A stretch of DNA of 64,000 nucleotides from Blattamonas nauphoetae. Its lineage: Eukaryota; Preaxostyla; Oxymonadida. This document shows positions 1 to 10,036 of the stretch, piece by piece. Each line of letters opens with the position of its first letter. Positions within the stretch are counted from its first letter, which is position 1. Where the stretch lies: the NCBI GenBank assembly GCA_033064195.1, contig JARBJD010000022.1, positions 400,502-464,501 on the forward strand, given 5' to 3'. A model generated the notes under the pieces. The model was not told the DNA's origin. It did no database searches and was given only the letters and a program-made list of their open reading frames with translations. A program made the translations under genes and the position numbers.

Positions 1-3000
1 AAAGCGCATTGTGATTTTTTCGTCTTCTGGAGAGAATACAAACGGAGCAGAATTATCCAACACTTTGAGCAGAGCAGAATGATCAGAAACATCATTGGCT
101 GACAGATCGCTAAGAATGAGATCCAGGTCGTGCTGATTGGGCGGTGGAGTGAGTGAGGTTGTTGCAGCCTGCAAATTTGATGGGAAAATGTTGAGTTCCT
201 CGAAGACATGACGACGAAGCTGACAATCATTCACATAAGTCAGAACAATCCTGATGAGTTCTCGAACGGTATCCCGAAACTTCTCTTCCTTCTCCGTCAT
301 TTCAGTTTCGTCTTCATTGATTTCTGGTTCATCCGTATCGTCCATCCCATTCATCGATTGGAAGAGAATTTCACCCCATTCCTCTCCGTCGTCCCACATC
401 AGAACAGCTTGACTCTCTTTGTGATGCTGTTCTCCTCGGAATCCACCCTCAGTCTGTAGACGATGTGACACATCCTTCATGATCGTGTTGAGAACTGCGT
501 AGTTGTTGTGACAGATGTCGGAGTATCGTTGGATGGACATCAGAACCACAAGAACCTCTTTTGTTTGATCTTCAAGCTGAAGCAGTCGGGTGTAACACGA
601 TTCCAAGCGATTTGTCTCCAAGGCTCGACGAGCTTGGATGAGTAGCGATGAATACCAAACAGAAATCGCAAGTTCAATTGATTGTATGGCGAAAGGGGGA
701 TTGGGTGAGAGTAGCGTGAGGAGATTCGTGTCAATGAAATGCAGAAGAGACTTGCCTTGGGAGAGAGTGGAAATGAGTGTCAAAAACTCGGATTTTAGTT
801 CGTTTTTAATTGCAGATTCCAGATTTGGGAAGAAGCTGTAGAAATTGGAGTTGAATCCCAGATGGATTGAATAACGAGTGAGTGAGATTGGGTGCATGGA
901 CGATGAATAGAGAGTGACACATTTTAGGTTGAGAGGTTTCATCGGGTTGAGAGACTGAAATTGACGACGCATCTGTGCATGATCAGTCTCGATTCCAATA
1001 CAGTTGGGGACCAGAGTCTGAATAAACTCACCTCTGATGACTGGAACTGAAGTTGTGGTGGAATACGACGAGATAACATGAACGAATGATGGAGGAGGGA
1101 CCAGGTACGGTGCAAATCGATACGGAGTCATCCGAAAAGCTTCTGGGAGGCTGATGATTGCTGAGATTCGGAGTTGATTCATCAGTGCCGTGTTCAATTG
1201 TTGAAGAAGACGAACTGTGATTTCAATTCTTTCGATGTCTCCTCCAGTGAGATCTTGGAGCTGTTCTTCGCATTCTATCATGAGTGGGAAAACAGTGTCT
1301 GGTGAGAAGTCAGAGACAGGCACGATTCCCGTGAGGAAAGTATTATGAAGGGCCTGAATGGTTGAGTTGACAGAAACAAGACCCCTGACGAGATCAGACA
1401 AGACTGTCAGAGTGTTCAGAAGAAAGTCAACAGCACGGAGCATTTCTTTGCTGTGTTTCTCTCCGATGATCCGTATGATGTCGTTGGAGTCAGACATAAG
1501 AACAAATTGAAGCCATTTCAGTCCATCCGCGCCCAGATGTGGAAAGTAGGCCTTTCCGGATGGTTGAATAGGTTTGTCCCGCTTTCGTTCATTCCGCTTC
1601 ATTCTCTCTGTTTTGACTGGACGTGGAACAATGGAAAAATGTGATGCAGGAAGACGTTCTGAGTCATGTAGTTCGAGTTCCCAGCTTGTTTCCGCAAGTG
1701 GAAGTGTAAGACTGTGATAGTACATAATTGTGTCATTGATGATGGAGAAGAGTTCATCCCGTTCCTCCCAATCCTTCAGGACTCGCTTGAACTCTTTCTC
1801 CATGTTCATCTCGAACGAATCTATGAATACCTTCAACTGGATTTCTCCCGATAGTGCTGACGGGATTAAATCTTGCTGCTTGTTGCCATCTATTTTCAGA
1901 ATATTGAATATTACCACCCAATCATGTCGATCGAGCGGATGAGCTCGCATTTGATTCAGAAGAACGAGTATTGTGTGATTTTTCTGGGCAAGCTGAGAAA
2001 ATTCCTGGAATATTGGGAATGCCGACGAAAAATGGATCTGCTCCATGGTCTTGAGTGTATCTTCAAACGTTTTGATTGGCTGTTGGAGAATTTGCAAGAC
2101 CCCAAAGCTCATCTGCTCAATGTCATCCTTCATATAATCTTCCATTTTCGAGACCTCTCTCCATACAGTTTGGAGGACTTCTATGATCCGTTTGGCCTCC
2201 CCCAAATCATGTGAATGCATGTGGCTCGGCTTGGAGAGAAGAGCATGAAGAGAGTGAAGAGATTTTTCTTCATCTTTGAGTTGTTGGAAACGAACCGTTA
2301 AGGCATCTAATCTTTCAAAAGCTGAAACTGGAGATTCGTCGAGCGATATTGGAGAATAATCTTTGTGCATGGTATGTTTGTGGAGTTTTTCGCTTTCAGA
2401 CTCAAATTTCTCTTCGATTGCAGAGAGAAGGACATTATTCTTGTTCTCAGTGAGTTGAAGTTGATGCTGGATGAGGACGAGCTGATTACTGGTGAATGAT
2501 ATCCAAGTTGCTTGGAGAGTCGAGATCTCATCTTTGATTCGTTCGGATTTCATCCCAAGCACATTTTGGGCCCATTCTGTCCGCGAGAGAAGAGATACGA
2601 TGTACGAAGTAAACGTCGACGGAACGGTAAAACAGTGACGAAGGATGGTACACAGAGAAAGCGAGGATGGTAGGGACATGGATTCTGTGAGAAGGGATGG
2701 GAGGAGTTGGAGTGATGTGAGGGTTTGTTGGGCTTTCTGAATGGACAGGCGAAGAGATGATGCAAGATACTCCACAAACGGGTTTAGGAATGTGGTTGAG
2801 AGGGATAACAATGATTGTTGGAGTGATGTGAGAGAGAATGTGATGAATGGACATTCTGTTGATTGTGACGATGAGGTGAGTGAAGATATTAATGTTGAAA
2901 GCTGAAGGACAGAGGAGAGAAGATCCAAAAGTTGCGAAAATGGTGGATTTGGTGATACTCTTGTTGAATTTTGGTGAACTTTGAATTGATTCTCAGTTTT

Positions 3001-6000
3001 TGAGTTGTGAGTGTCAACCCAAAATGTTAGATCAGACCATTCGGTTGAGAGTTCTGGAATTGTCAGTTCTTGGACCTCTTTTGCGGGAGTGGAATCACTT
3101 GGTGCACTTGGACGAGAAAAAGCGAGTGGTGATTCCATATCCTCCTTGGCCTGCTCTTTTCTTCTCTCTTCTTCCTTTTGGAGCTCATTCTTTCGGAGCT
3201 TGATCATCTCTTGTTCCCCGTTCACTTTCCAGAGATCAGAAAACGACGAGAAAGTCATCATGAATGAATACGATGCTTTCGATGCTGATTCCATCAATTC
3301 GATGAGTTCAGTGATCGAGGCTGCAAGTTCTTCGGGCATTTTTGTTGATGATCGGCTTCGTTTGGATCTGCTTCCCGAAATCTGTTGAGCAGAGAGGCCA
3401 ACCACTTCAACAAAATCGTAAAGAAATGATGAGAAGAAGTAGATCAGCGGCGTGAAGCTCTGAGACTTGCCAGATCCGGCAATCAGCTGAGACGTCTCGG
3501 CTGGGTAATAGAATTCGAGTGTTGGGTTGCCTGTGATGACTCCATTTGTCTCTTCAACTCCACCCAACACAATCAAGAGCTCGATCTGAACCAATCCTGC
3601 TTTCAGATGATCAACCATCTGTGTCATGGTCGTTGTGAGATGCTTGATGCATCTGTCCATGCTTTCTTTTCTGAATTTATTAAAATATTCAGTGTATGAG
3701 TCGACAACTTTTTGGTCATGGTCGACCTTCGCTGATTGTTCCATTTGAGCGATCGTCCGATCCAAACTTCGCTTCTGTTCTGTCTTCTTCTCAATAGCCT
3801 TTTTGGCGAGTTCCACAATCTGATTGATTGAGACAACTCCGACAGGCAGCTGAAAGGAACAGATCTCTCGCTCGAGAATATCGCTGTTCTGCTCCAATCG
3901 TCCTTTCGTGATTTTGAGTTGTCTGACCGCATGAAAGAGATCTTTCATCGCCCTCACACATCGATCTGCAAAACGGGGGAAGTCTGGCGAATTCCACATG
4001 ACCGTCATTAAACCAGAAGTCAGACAGGCCTCCACCTTTCCCCATTCATTCTGAATACATCCGCGTTCGTTCGAGGTTGTGGTTGTGAGGACAAGTTCGC
4101 GTTGGCTGAGGAAATGAGAGAGATGATGTCGATGGGTGATCAACGATTCGATTGATGGCAGAAGGCGGGAGAGTGACGATGGTCTGTTGATGAATCCGAT
4201 GGCGATTCGAATGTAAAGAAGGAGATTCCGCGTATCAGCAAGTGTTAGGATGATTTTGTCGGGTGAGATGTATGAATATTCGAAGACTGTGTGGCTCAGA
4301 GATTGGAGGTTGATCGTTTCTGCCGCTCGCATGAAAGACGACAGAAATTGATCGCCAATTGAGACCGCTGCCTGGTTGATCGTTTCCAACTCGTGGGTTG
4401 ATTTCTGGATGGCGCGTTTGAACAAACCGAACATCTTTTTGTGTGATTGTTTGCCGGTGTCCCAGACGGATCGCGGACGAGATGATTCAGCCTGATTGGA
4501 CCAATTCCAGAGCTGTATGAGAAACAAATACTGTGAGAGAACTGTTTGAAGACTCCTGTTCCCAAAAACATTCGCAAATTCACCGACACAGAAAGGAAGA
4601 GTGAGTTCTCGAGTGTCGACGAGGATCATGTGGGCTTTCAAAGATGCAATCTGTGACCTGAAAAGTGTCATGAGCTTCGCAGCAGACAGATTATGATCGA
4701 CAAATTGTCGGAGATGGTTGATAACACAGAGCGGAAACGAAAGAGAGATGATTGTGGAAGCAGTGTTGTCTTCATTGATAGCTTCGACGAGTCGAGATGT
4801 GATGAACGTACAGGAATATGAAACAGCATTATGAAGTCGGATTTTCGTTGATGGTTTGAGGAGAATACTGAGAGAATCTTTTCTCTGCCATTGAGACAGC
4901 GAAAAATGGGCTTCAAGCTTAGCGAGAACTGGTTGAATATGTGTCTCGATTGCAATACCTTCTGGTCCGCCAAGAATCAAATATCTGATGTTTTTGACAG
5001 TTTCAAGAACATCTATTGATGCGAGAAGGAGTTCACATGCTGAACAAAATGATGTTAGAGTCGTACGAGCCTCTGTAAGACCTTGCTCAGAAAGTGTTGC
5101 AGATGGGTTATTGAATCCGGATAGACCTGGAAGAAATGCTTGCTTATCAAGGAGAGATCTGGAAGTTTCCATTATTTCCTTGGAATGTAGAATAGAGTGA
5201 ATTTGGTTGGAGATTTTGATGACACCTTTCAATCGTCGTTGCATCTGTTCATTTTCAAATTTTGTGGGATTTTTATGGATCTCATCAAAGAAAGACATCC
5301 GTGAAGGACATGATAAATCACATTGAACGAACAGTGGGAGCTGGAGAATGTCTTTTTCTTTTTTGTCCCGTTTATGAGCTTCCTCTTGAGATGGAAAACG
5401 CTCGTTGTAATCCTGTTCAATTGATGTTTGCAGATAGAAGAATTCTTTTCCTCCAAAGATGATGTGTTCGAATGCTTTTTGTTGGAAGATGTTGATGCTC
5501 CAATGAAGTAGTCTTCTTCCTAATTCTCGAGTCAGAGGAGAGAGAGTGATGGCTGCAAACAGGTTAATAGATGCCACAAAATTTTGGAGTGAAGTGTGGA
5601 AGTAGAGCGGAGCAGTAATGAGAAATGATTTGAGATGTAAGTTTGTGACATGTAATGTTGATTCAAGAACTGTAATGAAGGTAGACAACGAATTAATAGT
5701 TGGTAGAAGTTGTTGAGCGAGTTTTGAATGCTGTTGTGGTGGTAGATACTGTGAATGAAATGCTTGGATGATAGTTGCGGAATTCTCTTTGAGAACCATC
5801 AAGAAGGGAAGAAGATCGAACGATGAGATTATAGGAGGAAGACCAGAAAGAGGTGTGAAAATAAAGTCGGTTAAAGAAGACAGTATCCATGAAAAAGTCG
5901 TGTCGGATTTCGATTCATGAGAATGTGAAACAAATGGAGATTGAGAGGATTTTTGAATTGGGACAGATGAAGACTTGGATGGATAAGGGGAATGAAACAT

Positions 6001-6309
6001 AGGAGAATCGAAAATCACAGTCGGATCCCGATCTACGAGACGATCGACAAAACATAAATTTCGGACCTCATCACACCAGAAACCTCTCTCCTGGAAGTCA
6101 CATGTTCTCCGATTGAATAAATTCAAGTCCTCTTCAATATTTACGATCAAAAAAGATGGCGAGACGTTGTCTTGAAGTGTTTTGACGAAATCATCCCAGA
6201 AAATAGGCTGATAAACCCATTCCAGAGGAAGACTGGACAAAAATGAAGTGAAAATGGAAGACAAACAATCAGAAACAAAGATATTGTAAAAATATAAAGA
6301 AACAAACAT
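1..6309 (-). CDS. N-terminal part of a giant uncharacterised helical protein (runs off the left edge)
   Basis: One reading frame is open without a single stop from an ATG at 6309-6307 to base 1, at least 2103 codons. I checked every codon by reading triplets. No splice sites are needed, which is odd beside its intron-rich neighbours. The start lies only 20 bp after the stop of the upstream TUTase gene; the first residues are hydrophobic (MFVSLYFYNIFV), so a start a little further in is possible. The protein is mostly helical, with charged stretches near 3120-3240 and 2280-2460. Around 1870-1990 it reads LLNQMRAHPLDRHDW followed by a charged helix, which faintly recalls the linker of dynein heavy chains. 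No AAA P-loop appears before the edge, where a true dynein should show one, so I treat that as weak. An AGSGKS string near 3460 lacks the rest of a Walker A context. Function unknown. Confidence 0.75.
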   Translation of the reverse strand, partial: MFVSLYFYNIFVSDCLSSIFTSFLSSLPLEWVYQPIFWDDFVKTLQDNVSPSFLIVNIEEDLNLFNRRTCDFQERGFWCDEVRNLCFVDRLVDRDPTVIFDSPMFHSPYPSKSSSVPIQKSSQSPFVSHSHESKSDTTFSWILSSLTDFIFTPLSGLPPIISSFDLLPFLMVLKENSATIIQAFHSQYLPPQQHSKLAQQLLPTINSLSTFITVLESTLHVTNLHLKSFLITAPLYFHTSLQNFVASINLFAAITLSPLTRELGRRLLHWSINIFQQKAFEHIIFGGKEFFYLQTSIEQDYNERFPSQEEAHKRDKKEKDILQLPLFVQCDLSCPSRMSFFDEIHKNPTKFENEQMQRRLKGVIKISNQIHSILHSKEIMETSRSLLDKQAFLPGLSGFNNPSATLSEQGLTEARTTLTSFCSACELLLASIDVLETVKNIRYLILGGPEGIAIETHIQPVLAKLEAHFSLSQWQRKDSLSILLKPSTKIRLHNAVSYSCTFITSRLVEAINEDNTASTIISLSFPLCVINHLRQFVDHNLSAAKLMTLFRSQIASLKAHMILVDTRELTLPFCVGEFANVFGNRSLQTVLSQYLFLIQLWNWSNQAESSRPRSVWDTGKQSHKKMFGLFKRAIQKSTHELETINQAAVSIGDQFLSSFMRAAETINLQSLSHTVFEYSYISPDKIILTLADTRNLLLYIRIAIGFINRPSSLSRLLPSIESLITHRHHLSHFLSQRELVLTTTTSNERGCIQNEWGKVEACLTSGLMTVMWNSPDFPRFADRCVRAMKDLFHAVRQLKITKGRLEQNSDILEREICSFQLPVGVVSINQIVELAKKAIEKKTEQKRSLDRTIAQMEQSAKVDHDQKVVDSYTEYFNKFRKESMDRCIKHLTTTMTQMVDHLKAGLVQIELLIVLGGVEETNGVITGNPTLEFYYPAETSQLIAGSGKSQSFTPLIYFFSSFLYDFVEVVGLSAQQISGSRSKRSRSSTKMPEELAASITELIELMESASKASYSFMMTFSSFSDLWKVNGEQEMIKLRKNELQKEEERRKEQAKEDMESPLAFSRPSAPSDSTPAKEVQELTIPELSTEWSDLTFWVDTHNSKTENQFKVHQNSTRVSPNPPFSQLLDLLSSVLQLSTLISSLTSSSQSTECPFITFSLTSLQQSLLSLSTTFLNPFVEYLASSLRLSIQKAQQTLTSLQLLPSLLTESMSLPSSLSLCTILRHCFTVPSTFTSYIVSLLSRTEWAQNVLGMKSERIKDEISTLQATWISFTSNQLVLIQHQLQLTENKNNVLLSAIEEKFESESEKLHKHTMHKDYSPISLDESPVSAFERLDALTVRFQQLKDEEKSLHSLHALLSKPSHMHSHDLGEAKRIIEVLQTVWREVSKMEDYMKDDIEQMSFGVLQILQQPIKTFEDTLKTMEQIHFSSAFPIFQEFSQLAQKNHTILVLLNQMRAHPLDRHDWVVIFNILKIDGNKQQDLIPSALSGEIQLKVFIDSFEMNMEKEFKRVLKDWEERDELFSIINDTIMYYHSLTLPLAETSWELELHDSERLPASHFSIVPRPVKTERMKRNERKRDKPIQPSGKAYFPHLGADGLKWLQFVLMSDSNDIIRIIGEKHSKEMLRAVDFLLNTLTVLSDLVRGLVSVNSTIQALHNTFLTGIVPVSDFSPDTVFPLMIECEEQLQDLTGGDIERIEITVRLLQQLNTALMNQLRISAIISLPEAFRMTPYRFAPYLVPPPSFVHVISSYSTTTSVPVIRGEFIQTLVPNCIGIETDHAQMRRQFQSLNPMKPLNLKCVTLYSSSMHPISLTRYSIHLGFNSNFYSFFPNLESAIKNELKSEFLTLISTLSQGKSLLHFIDTNLLTLLSPNPPFAIQSIELAISVWYSSLLIQARRALETNRLESCYTRLLQLEDQTKEVLVVLMSIQRYSDICHNNYAVLNTIMKDVSHRLQTEGGFRGEQHHKESQAVLMWDDGEEWGEILFQSMNGMDDTDEPEINEDETEMTEKEEKFRDTVRELIRIVLTYVNDCQLRRHVFEELNIFPSNLQAATTSLTPPPNQHDLDLILSDLSANDVSDHSALLKVLDNSAPFVFSPEDEKITMRF

Positions 6310-6328
6310 AAACAACAAGTAAGTTTTG

Positions 6329-9300
6329 CTAAGGTTGGCGATTTGGAGTATAGGATTTCCGGAAGTTCTTATGGTTAGCCAAATCTTCTTGAGAAGAGAC
6401 GAATGTTCCCGAATTGATCCGATCAGACGAGCTTGAGTGTTCTGGGGAATAGTGTGTCTTGTGGGTATGCCCATTCCATCTCTGATGGTACTGGTCGTGG
6501 TGTGGTCGTGTGGAAAAGTGCGATTGGCGAGGTTGGTAGTGTCTGTTCTGAGGATACTGCAGATGAGGGATGTGTGTGGGTGGAGGAACATGAGGTGGGT
6601 CGTCGGCTGCCTTTGGATTGACGTTGAGTCGTGGGATGCTCGAAAAGAGTTGTGACAGTGTTCGTCCGTCCTTCTCTTTGTTCTCCGATTGGTCGTGCGA
6701 TCTGTTTGCTTCAGTTGGCACAACATTCAGCTCTTGTTTTGGTTTTGTCAGATGTCCCAGTAGATGATGAATCGATGTGTTCTTTGGTTCAATTTGACTG
6801 ATGGTGATGTTTGTGGATGGCTCAATTCCGGGCGGAGGCCCAATTTGAATTGAGTGGTCTTCGTAGTCGGCGGTCAGTCCTGGCGGCGCAGGAAACAGTT
6901 CATCATCGTCTGAGATGTCTGCTCCGAAGATGATATCATCCTCATCACCCAAAGCTGTGTCGCCACATTCTGCGTGTGTTTCTGGTTGTGTCCATGAATT
7001 CTCGCTCGTTTGATGTCGCTCGTTGTCAGGTTCGGTGTTGTTCTGGCTGTCTTCTGCAAACTCGATCTGCCCAAAGTGGAGAGGATGCGGGACAGGAGTC
7101 ACGAGCGGTGCGTGAGACGACGGATTGTGCAGAGTCACTGTCGGCAGAGGAAGAGGCGTCACATCAAACACAATCTGCTCGCTCTGCTTTTCTGCGTCCT
7201 TCTCTTTCGACAAGTGGAGGGAAGTGTTCTCTTTTGGCAAGTGGAGAGAAGTGTTCTCTTTTGGCAAGTGGAGAGAAGTGTTCTCTTTCGAGATTTTGTT
7301 CCAGTCGATCTTCTCCTTCTCACTCCACGAGTCCTTCCCTCCCACTTTCCCCACTTCCAGCGGCAACGATGATCCCATCTCTCCACTTCCTGTCTTCGGA
7401 TGGTACGACTTGATCAGCTTGTCTGACGAGTGGTTGTGATGGGTGGTCGATGGCGACTTCGGCAGAACATGCGAGTTCGAATGTGAGTTTGAGTTGGAGT
7501 TGGAGTGATGTGTGTGGTGTGGCGTGGTTTGTGAGGACGATCCTGGCGAATTCACAGATTTCGACGATCCTCCATGTTTCCCTGCTTCTCTGAGACGCAG
7601 GTCCATCTTCCGCTTCTGCTGCTCGTTGATCTTCACCATGAACAGCCTTCGCTCCTCAATATCTTTCGGAGTGTTTCCCAAAACCTTCGAGATCGGCTCG
7701 CTTTGTTCTATCATCTTTCTCGTTCCTCTCATCGCCTCCCAAATCGCTGTATCGTTCCAAACAACATCCCCGACGTCCCTCTCCTTCTCAAACGGGTCGA
7801 GGATACTCAGTGCATGGAGCTTCCCGTCAATCCCCATGTGGTCACTCGAGTCGAACCCGACCCATCCAACAATTAGTTTCGTCAGAACTTGGCCGTGCTT
7901 GATCGACGCCACATAATGCCTTCGGATAAACCTCCAGTTGTAGTAGTCCACAAAGCCCACAAACAATTCTGTGACAGTTTTGGTGTTTTCGTATCGTTTG
8001 TAGTGTTGTGGATCTTTCTGTGCCTTTTCTCTGAAGAGATCATACTGTTCCAGAATTTGTTTCTCTTCTTTCACATTTTCTGGCGTCCATAATTCTCGAA
8101 TATTGAATCCGTGCGCGAATTCGTGGTAATCGGGGACTTCGCCAGGAATGGGGAGGACGTATGAGAGACGCCTCTTCCAAGGGCCGACGTCGGTGGAATA
8201 GTGAATGTCGTGAAGGGTGAGTGTCGCGATGGCGTTCGTGTCTGACGTATAATCCATGGTTTTGGGGGTTTCTGAGGTGTTGGGTGTGGGAGTGGATAGC
8301 AGGCCGGTAGACGATTGTTTGGGTGGAATGGGCTCGTCTGGCTTTTCGCTTCTTCGGACTGATTTTCGTTCGTAATTTGCTCGTTCTTCATCGGTGACAG
8401 ACACACTGATGCCAGCACCATTTGCATCTGCAAGGATCTTCACCCAGACAACGTGGGATGGGTCAGATGCTTCCAAATAGTGTCTGTGCTGCAGGGAAGG
8501 AATGACAGGCACTTCACACATCTGCAGATAGTTCAGAGCGAGGAGTGTCCAGCCGTACGAAGAGAGTGTCCCTTCTCGAGTGTTCGCGATCCCCCACGCT
8601 TTCGACCATTCCTTCACAAGCACGAGGAACGATCTCACGCGGTCGTCGAGCTGGCAGTATGTTTTAATCAGCTCGCTGTTGTGGACGCCAAGATGATTGT
8701 TGAGGACGATGTCGAACGACGTACAATCTTGATATTTAATTTCGGGATTCCATTCTTCGTCTGCGATTGTTGGTTTGATATTCCACTCTGATGCGGGAGT
8801 TGGGGATTCAGTGGATGGGGATTGATGAGTTTTGGAGTGATTGTCCTTCCAAACATTCAGCTTAGCTCTTCCTTTGACAACAGGGACTCTGGCGAATGAA
8901 ATGACATCGTTGATATAAAACCCTGCCTTTTCCAGAGTCATTCCAATCATTTCAATGGTTAAAACGCATTCTTCATCGAAAACTTTCCGTTCAGGGTCCG
9001 GAAGATCCATTCTTTGTTGTCTGAGAAATTCACGAACAGCGTCTGGTGGGCGGGTGATCACGGTGAAGTCCATGTCAGAATCGACAGTCAAAACTCCACT
9101 GCGGCAAGATCCGTACAATTCTACACTGAGGACAAGAGCGGGATAGGTAGCGATGAGAACTGACTCAATTTCGGTTCGTGTTGTTTCAATTCGCTGGAGG
9201 CATTCATCTGATGCAAAAAAACGAGGTTCGTTGGCGATTTTTGCCAAGTCATCTTTGTAGGAAGGAGGGCATGTAAGAAATGGGAAGAAAGGAGTTTGAC

Positions 9301-9988
9301 GTTTCTGTTGTGATTGGCTGGATGAATGCATTTTTGTTTCTGCTTCAGATGATATTGTTTTACTTTCTTGATAAATATTGGCTTGATTTTTTGGGATTAG
9401 TTGAACAGAATCCAGGCTGATTGGTTTGATAGTGGATGATGGAATTTCAGTAGGTGTAGAACCAGTATTTCCTTGTCGTTGGTTGAGCATGTTAGAGGAG
9501 AGGGGAGGGGATTGTTGATGGAGTATCAAATGGGGATTGTTGTGTTGGGGGGCAGAAAAGTGGATGGGAGTCATTCGGAGAGGGGGAGAAATGGATTTGG
9601 AGCCGGATTCACTTGGGGTTACAAAAGTTGCAACGTTTGGTTTGAGAATGAGAGTTGGCTGGAGTTTTGTATTTTGTGAGGTGATCTGCACATCTATTTT
9701 TGAGGAGTTATTCAGTGTGATAGATGGATGATGTGGAACTTCATGGTTCCAAGCAGGTGAAAATGTTAACTCTGCGGATGGACTTGGTGATGTATAGACA
9801 GTTGGTGTCGATAAGAGGGGAGCAGATAATGAGAGAAGTGGGATGGGACTGGCTTGCGAGTTTCGTAGCGCTTGATTGGAGTCAGGCTCGCGAATAGCAG
9901 AATTTAGATCCATAATTCTGTCTGTTTTCAGAGATAAAATAATATTCCAGGTATTGCTGGAGTTGGTGTTCTTAAAATGTTTTAGCAT
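6329..9988 (-). CDS. Cid1-like terminal RNA uridylyl/adenylyl transferase (non-canonical poly(A) polymerase)
   Basis: 1219 aa in a single exon from an ATG at 9988. The nucleotidyltransferase core is clear: GSCRSG at residues 293-298, then the metal-binding pair D305/D307 in DSDMDF, and a third acidic residue D426 in SFDIVLNNHLGVHN, followed by YCQLDDRVRSFLVLVKEW. The GTLSSYGWTLLALNYLQ helix (about 473-489) and ELFVGFVDYYNWRF (about 674-687) mark the PAP-associated domain. The order and motifs match fission yeast Cid1 and TUT4/7 enzymes, which add U or A to RNA 3' ends and so mark RNAs for decay or processing. The N-terminal 240 residues and the C-terminal 400 are low-complexity (S/P/H/N-rich), probably disordered. 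Two insertions interrupt the palm and central domains (about 380-420 and 520-600). UTP versus ATP preference cannot be read from sequence. Divergent to the YIPF gene, 48 bp away. Confidence 0.9.
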   Translation of the reverse strand: MLKHFKNTNSSNTWNIILSLKTDRIMDLNSAIREPDSNQALRNSQASPIPLLSLSAPLLSTPTVYTSPSPSAELTFSPAWNHEVPHHPSITLNNSSKIDVQITSQNTKLQPTLILKPNVATFVTPSESGSKSISPPLRMTPIHFSAPQHNNPHLILHQQSPPLSSNMLNQRQGNTGSTPTEIPSSTIKPISLDSVQLIPKNQANIYQESKTISSEAETKMHSSSQSQQKRQTPFFPFLTCPPSYKDDLAKIANEPRFFASDECLQRIETTRTEIESVLIATYPALVLSVELYGSCRSGVLTVDSDMDFTVITRPPDAVREFLRQQRMDLPDPERKVFDEECVLTIEMIGMTLEKAGFYINDVISFARVPVVKGRAKLNVWKDNHSKTHQSPSTESPTPASEWNIKPTIADEEWNPEIKYQDCTSFDIVLNNHLGVHNSELIKTYCQLDDRVRSFLVLVKEWSKAWGIANTREGTLSSYGWTLLALNYLQMCEVPVIPSLQHRHYLEASDPSHVVWVKILADANGAGISVSVTDEERANYERKSVRRSEKPDEPIPPKQSSTGLLSTPTPNTSETPKTMDYTSDTNAIATLTLHDIHYSTDVGPWKRRLSYVLPIPGEVPDYHEFAHGFNIRELWTPENVKEEKQILEQYDLFREKAQKDPQHYKRYENTKTVTELFVGFVDYYNWRFIRRHYVASIKHGQVLTKLIVGWVGFDSSDHMGIDGKLHALSILDPFEKERDVGDVVWNDTAIWEAMRGTRKMIEQSEPISKVLGNTPKDIEERRLFMVKINEQQKRKMDLRLREAGKHGGSSKSVNSPGSSSQTTPHHTHHSNSNSNSHSNSHVLPKSPSTTHHNHSSDKLIKSYHPKTGSGEMGSSLPLEVGKVGGKDSWSEKEKIDWNKISKENTSLHLPKENTSLHLPKENTSLHLSKEKDAEKQSEQIVFDVTPLPLPTVTLHNPSSHAPLVTPVPHPLHFGQIEFAEDSQNNTEPDNERHQTSENSWTQPETHAECGDTALGDEDDIIFGADISDDDELFPAPPGLTADYEDHSIQIGPPPGIEPSTNITISQIEPKNTSIHHLLGHLTKPKQELNVVPTEANRSHDQSENKEKDGRTLSQLFSSIPRLNVNPKAADDPPHVPPPTHIPHLQYPQNRHYQPRQSHFSTRPHHDQYHQRWNGHTHKTHYSPEHSSSSDRINSGTFVSSQEDLANHKNFRKSYTPNRQP
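7211..7291 (-). repeat. Three tandem 27-bp units inside the TUTase gene
   Basis: Three near-identical 27-bp units (7211-7237, 7238-7264, 7265-7291) encode three in-frame copies of the nonapeptide KENTSLHLP in the disordered C-terminal tail. The length is a multiple of three, so copy-number change keeps the frame. Confidence 0.95.
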
Positions 9989-10036
9989 GGGCCAGTTTGG
10001 ATCATTTCACTTTTACAGGACATCTTTGTGTCGTAA
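9989..10036. promoter_or_regulatory. 48-bp divergent intergenic region (TUTase / YIPF)
   Basis: The ATG of the TUTase (9988, minus) and the proposed ATG of the YIPF gene (10037, plus) are 48 bp apart. The promoters and 5' leaders of both genes must lie in this stretch or inside the neighbouring coding sequence. No TATA-like box is obvious. Inference from gene positions. Confidence 0.5.

Noticed and set aside
1800-2000. Calling the giant protein a dynein heavy chain
   Set aside because: The RHDW-type helix is suggestive only; the W..Q..W linker block and the AAA1 P-loop expected before residue 2100 were not found.
3421-3480. AGSGKS, a Walker A-like string in the giant protein
   Set aside because: The first Gly of the motif and any Walker B partner are missing, and the surrounding sequence is helical rather than P-loop fold.
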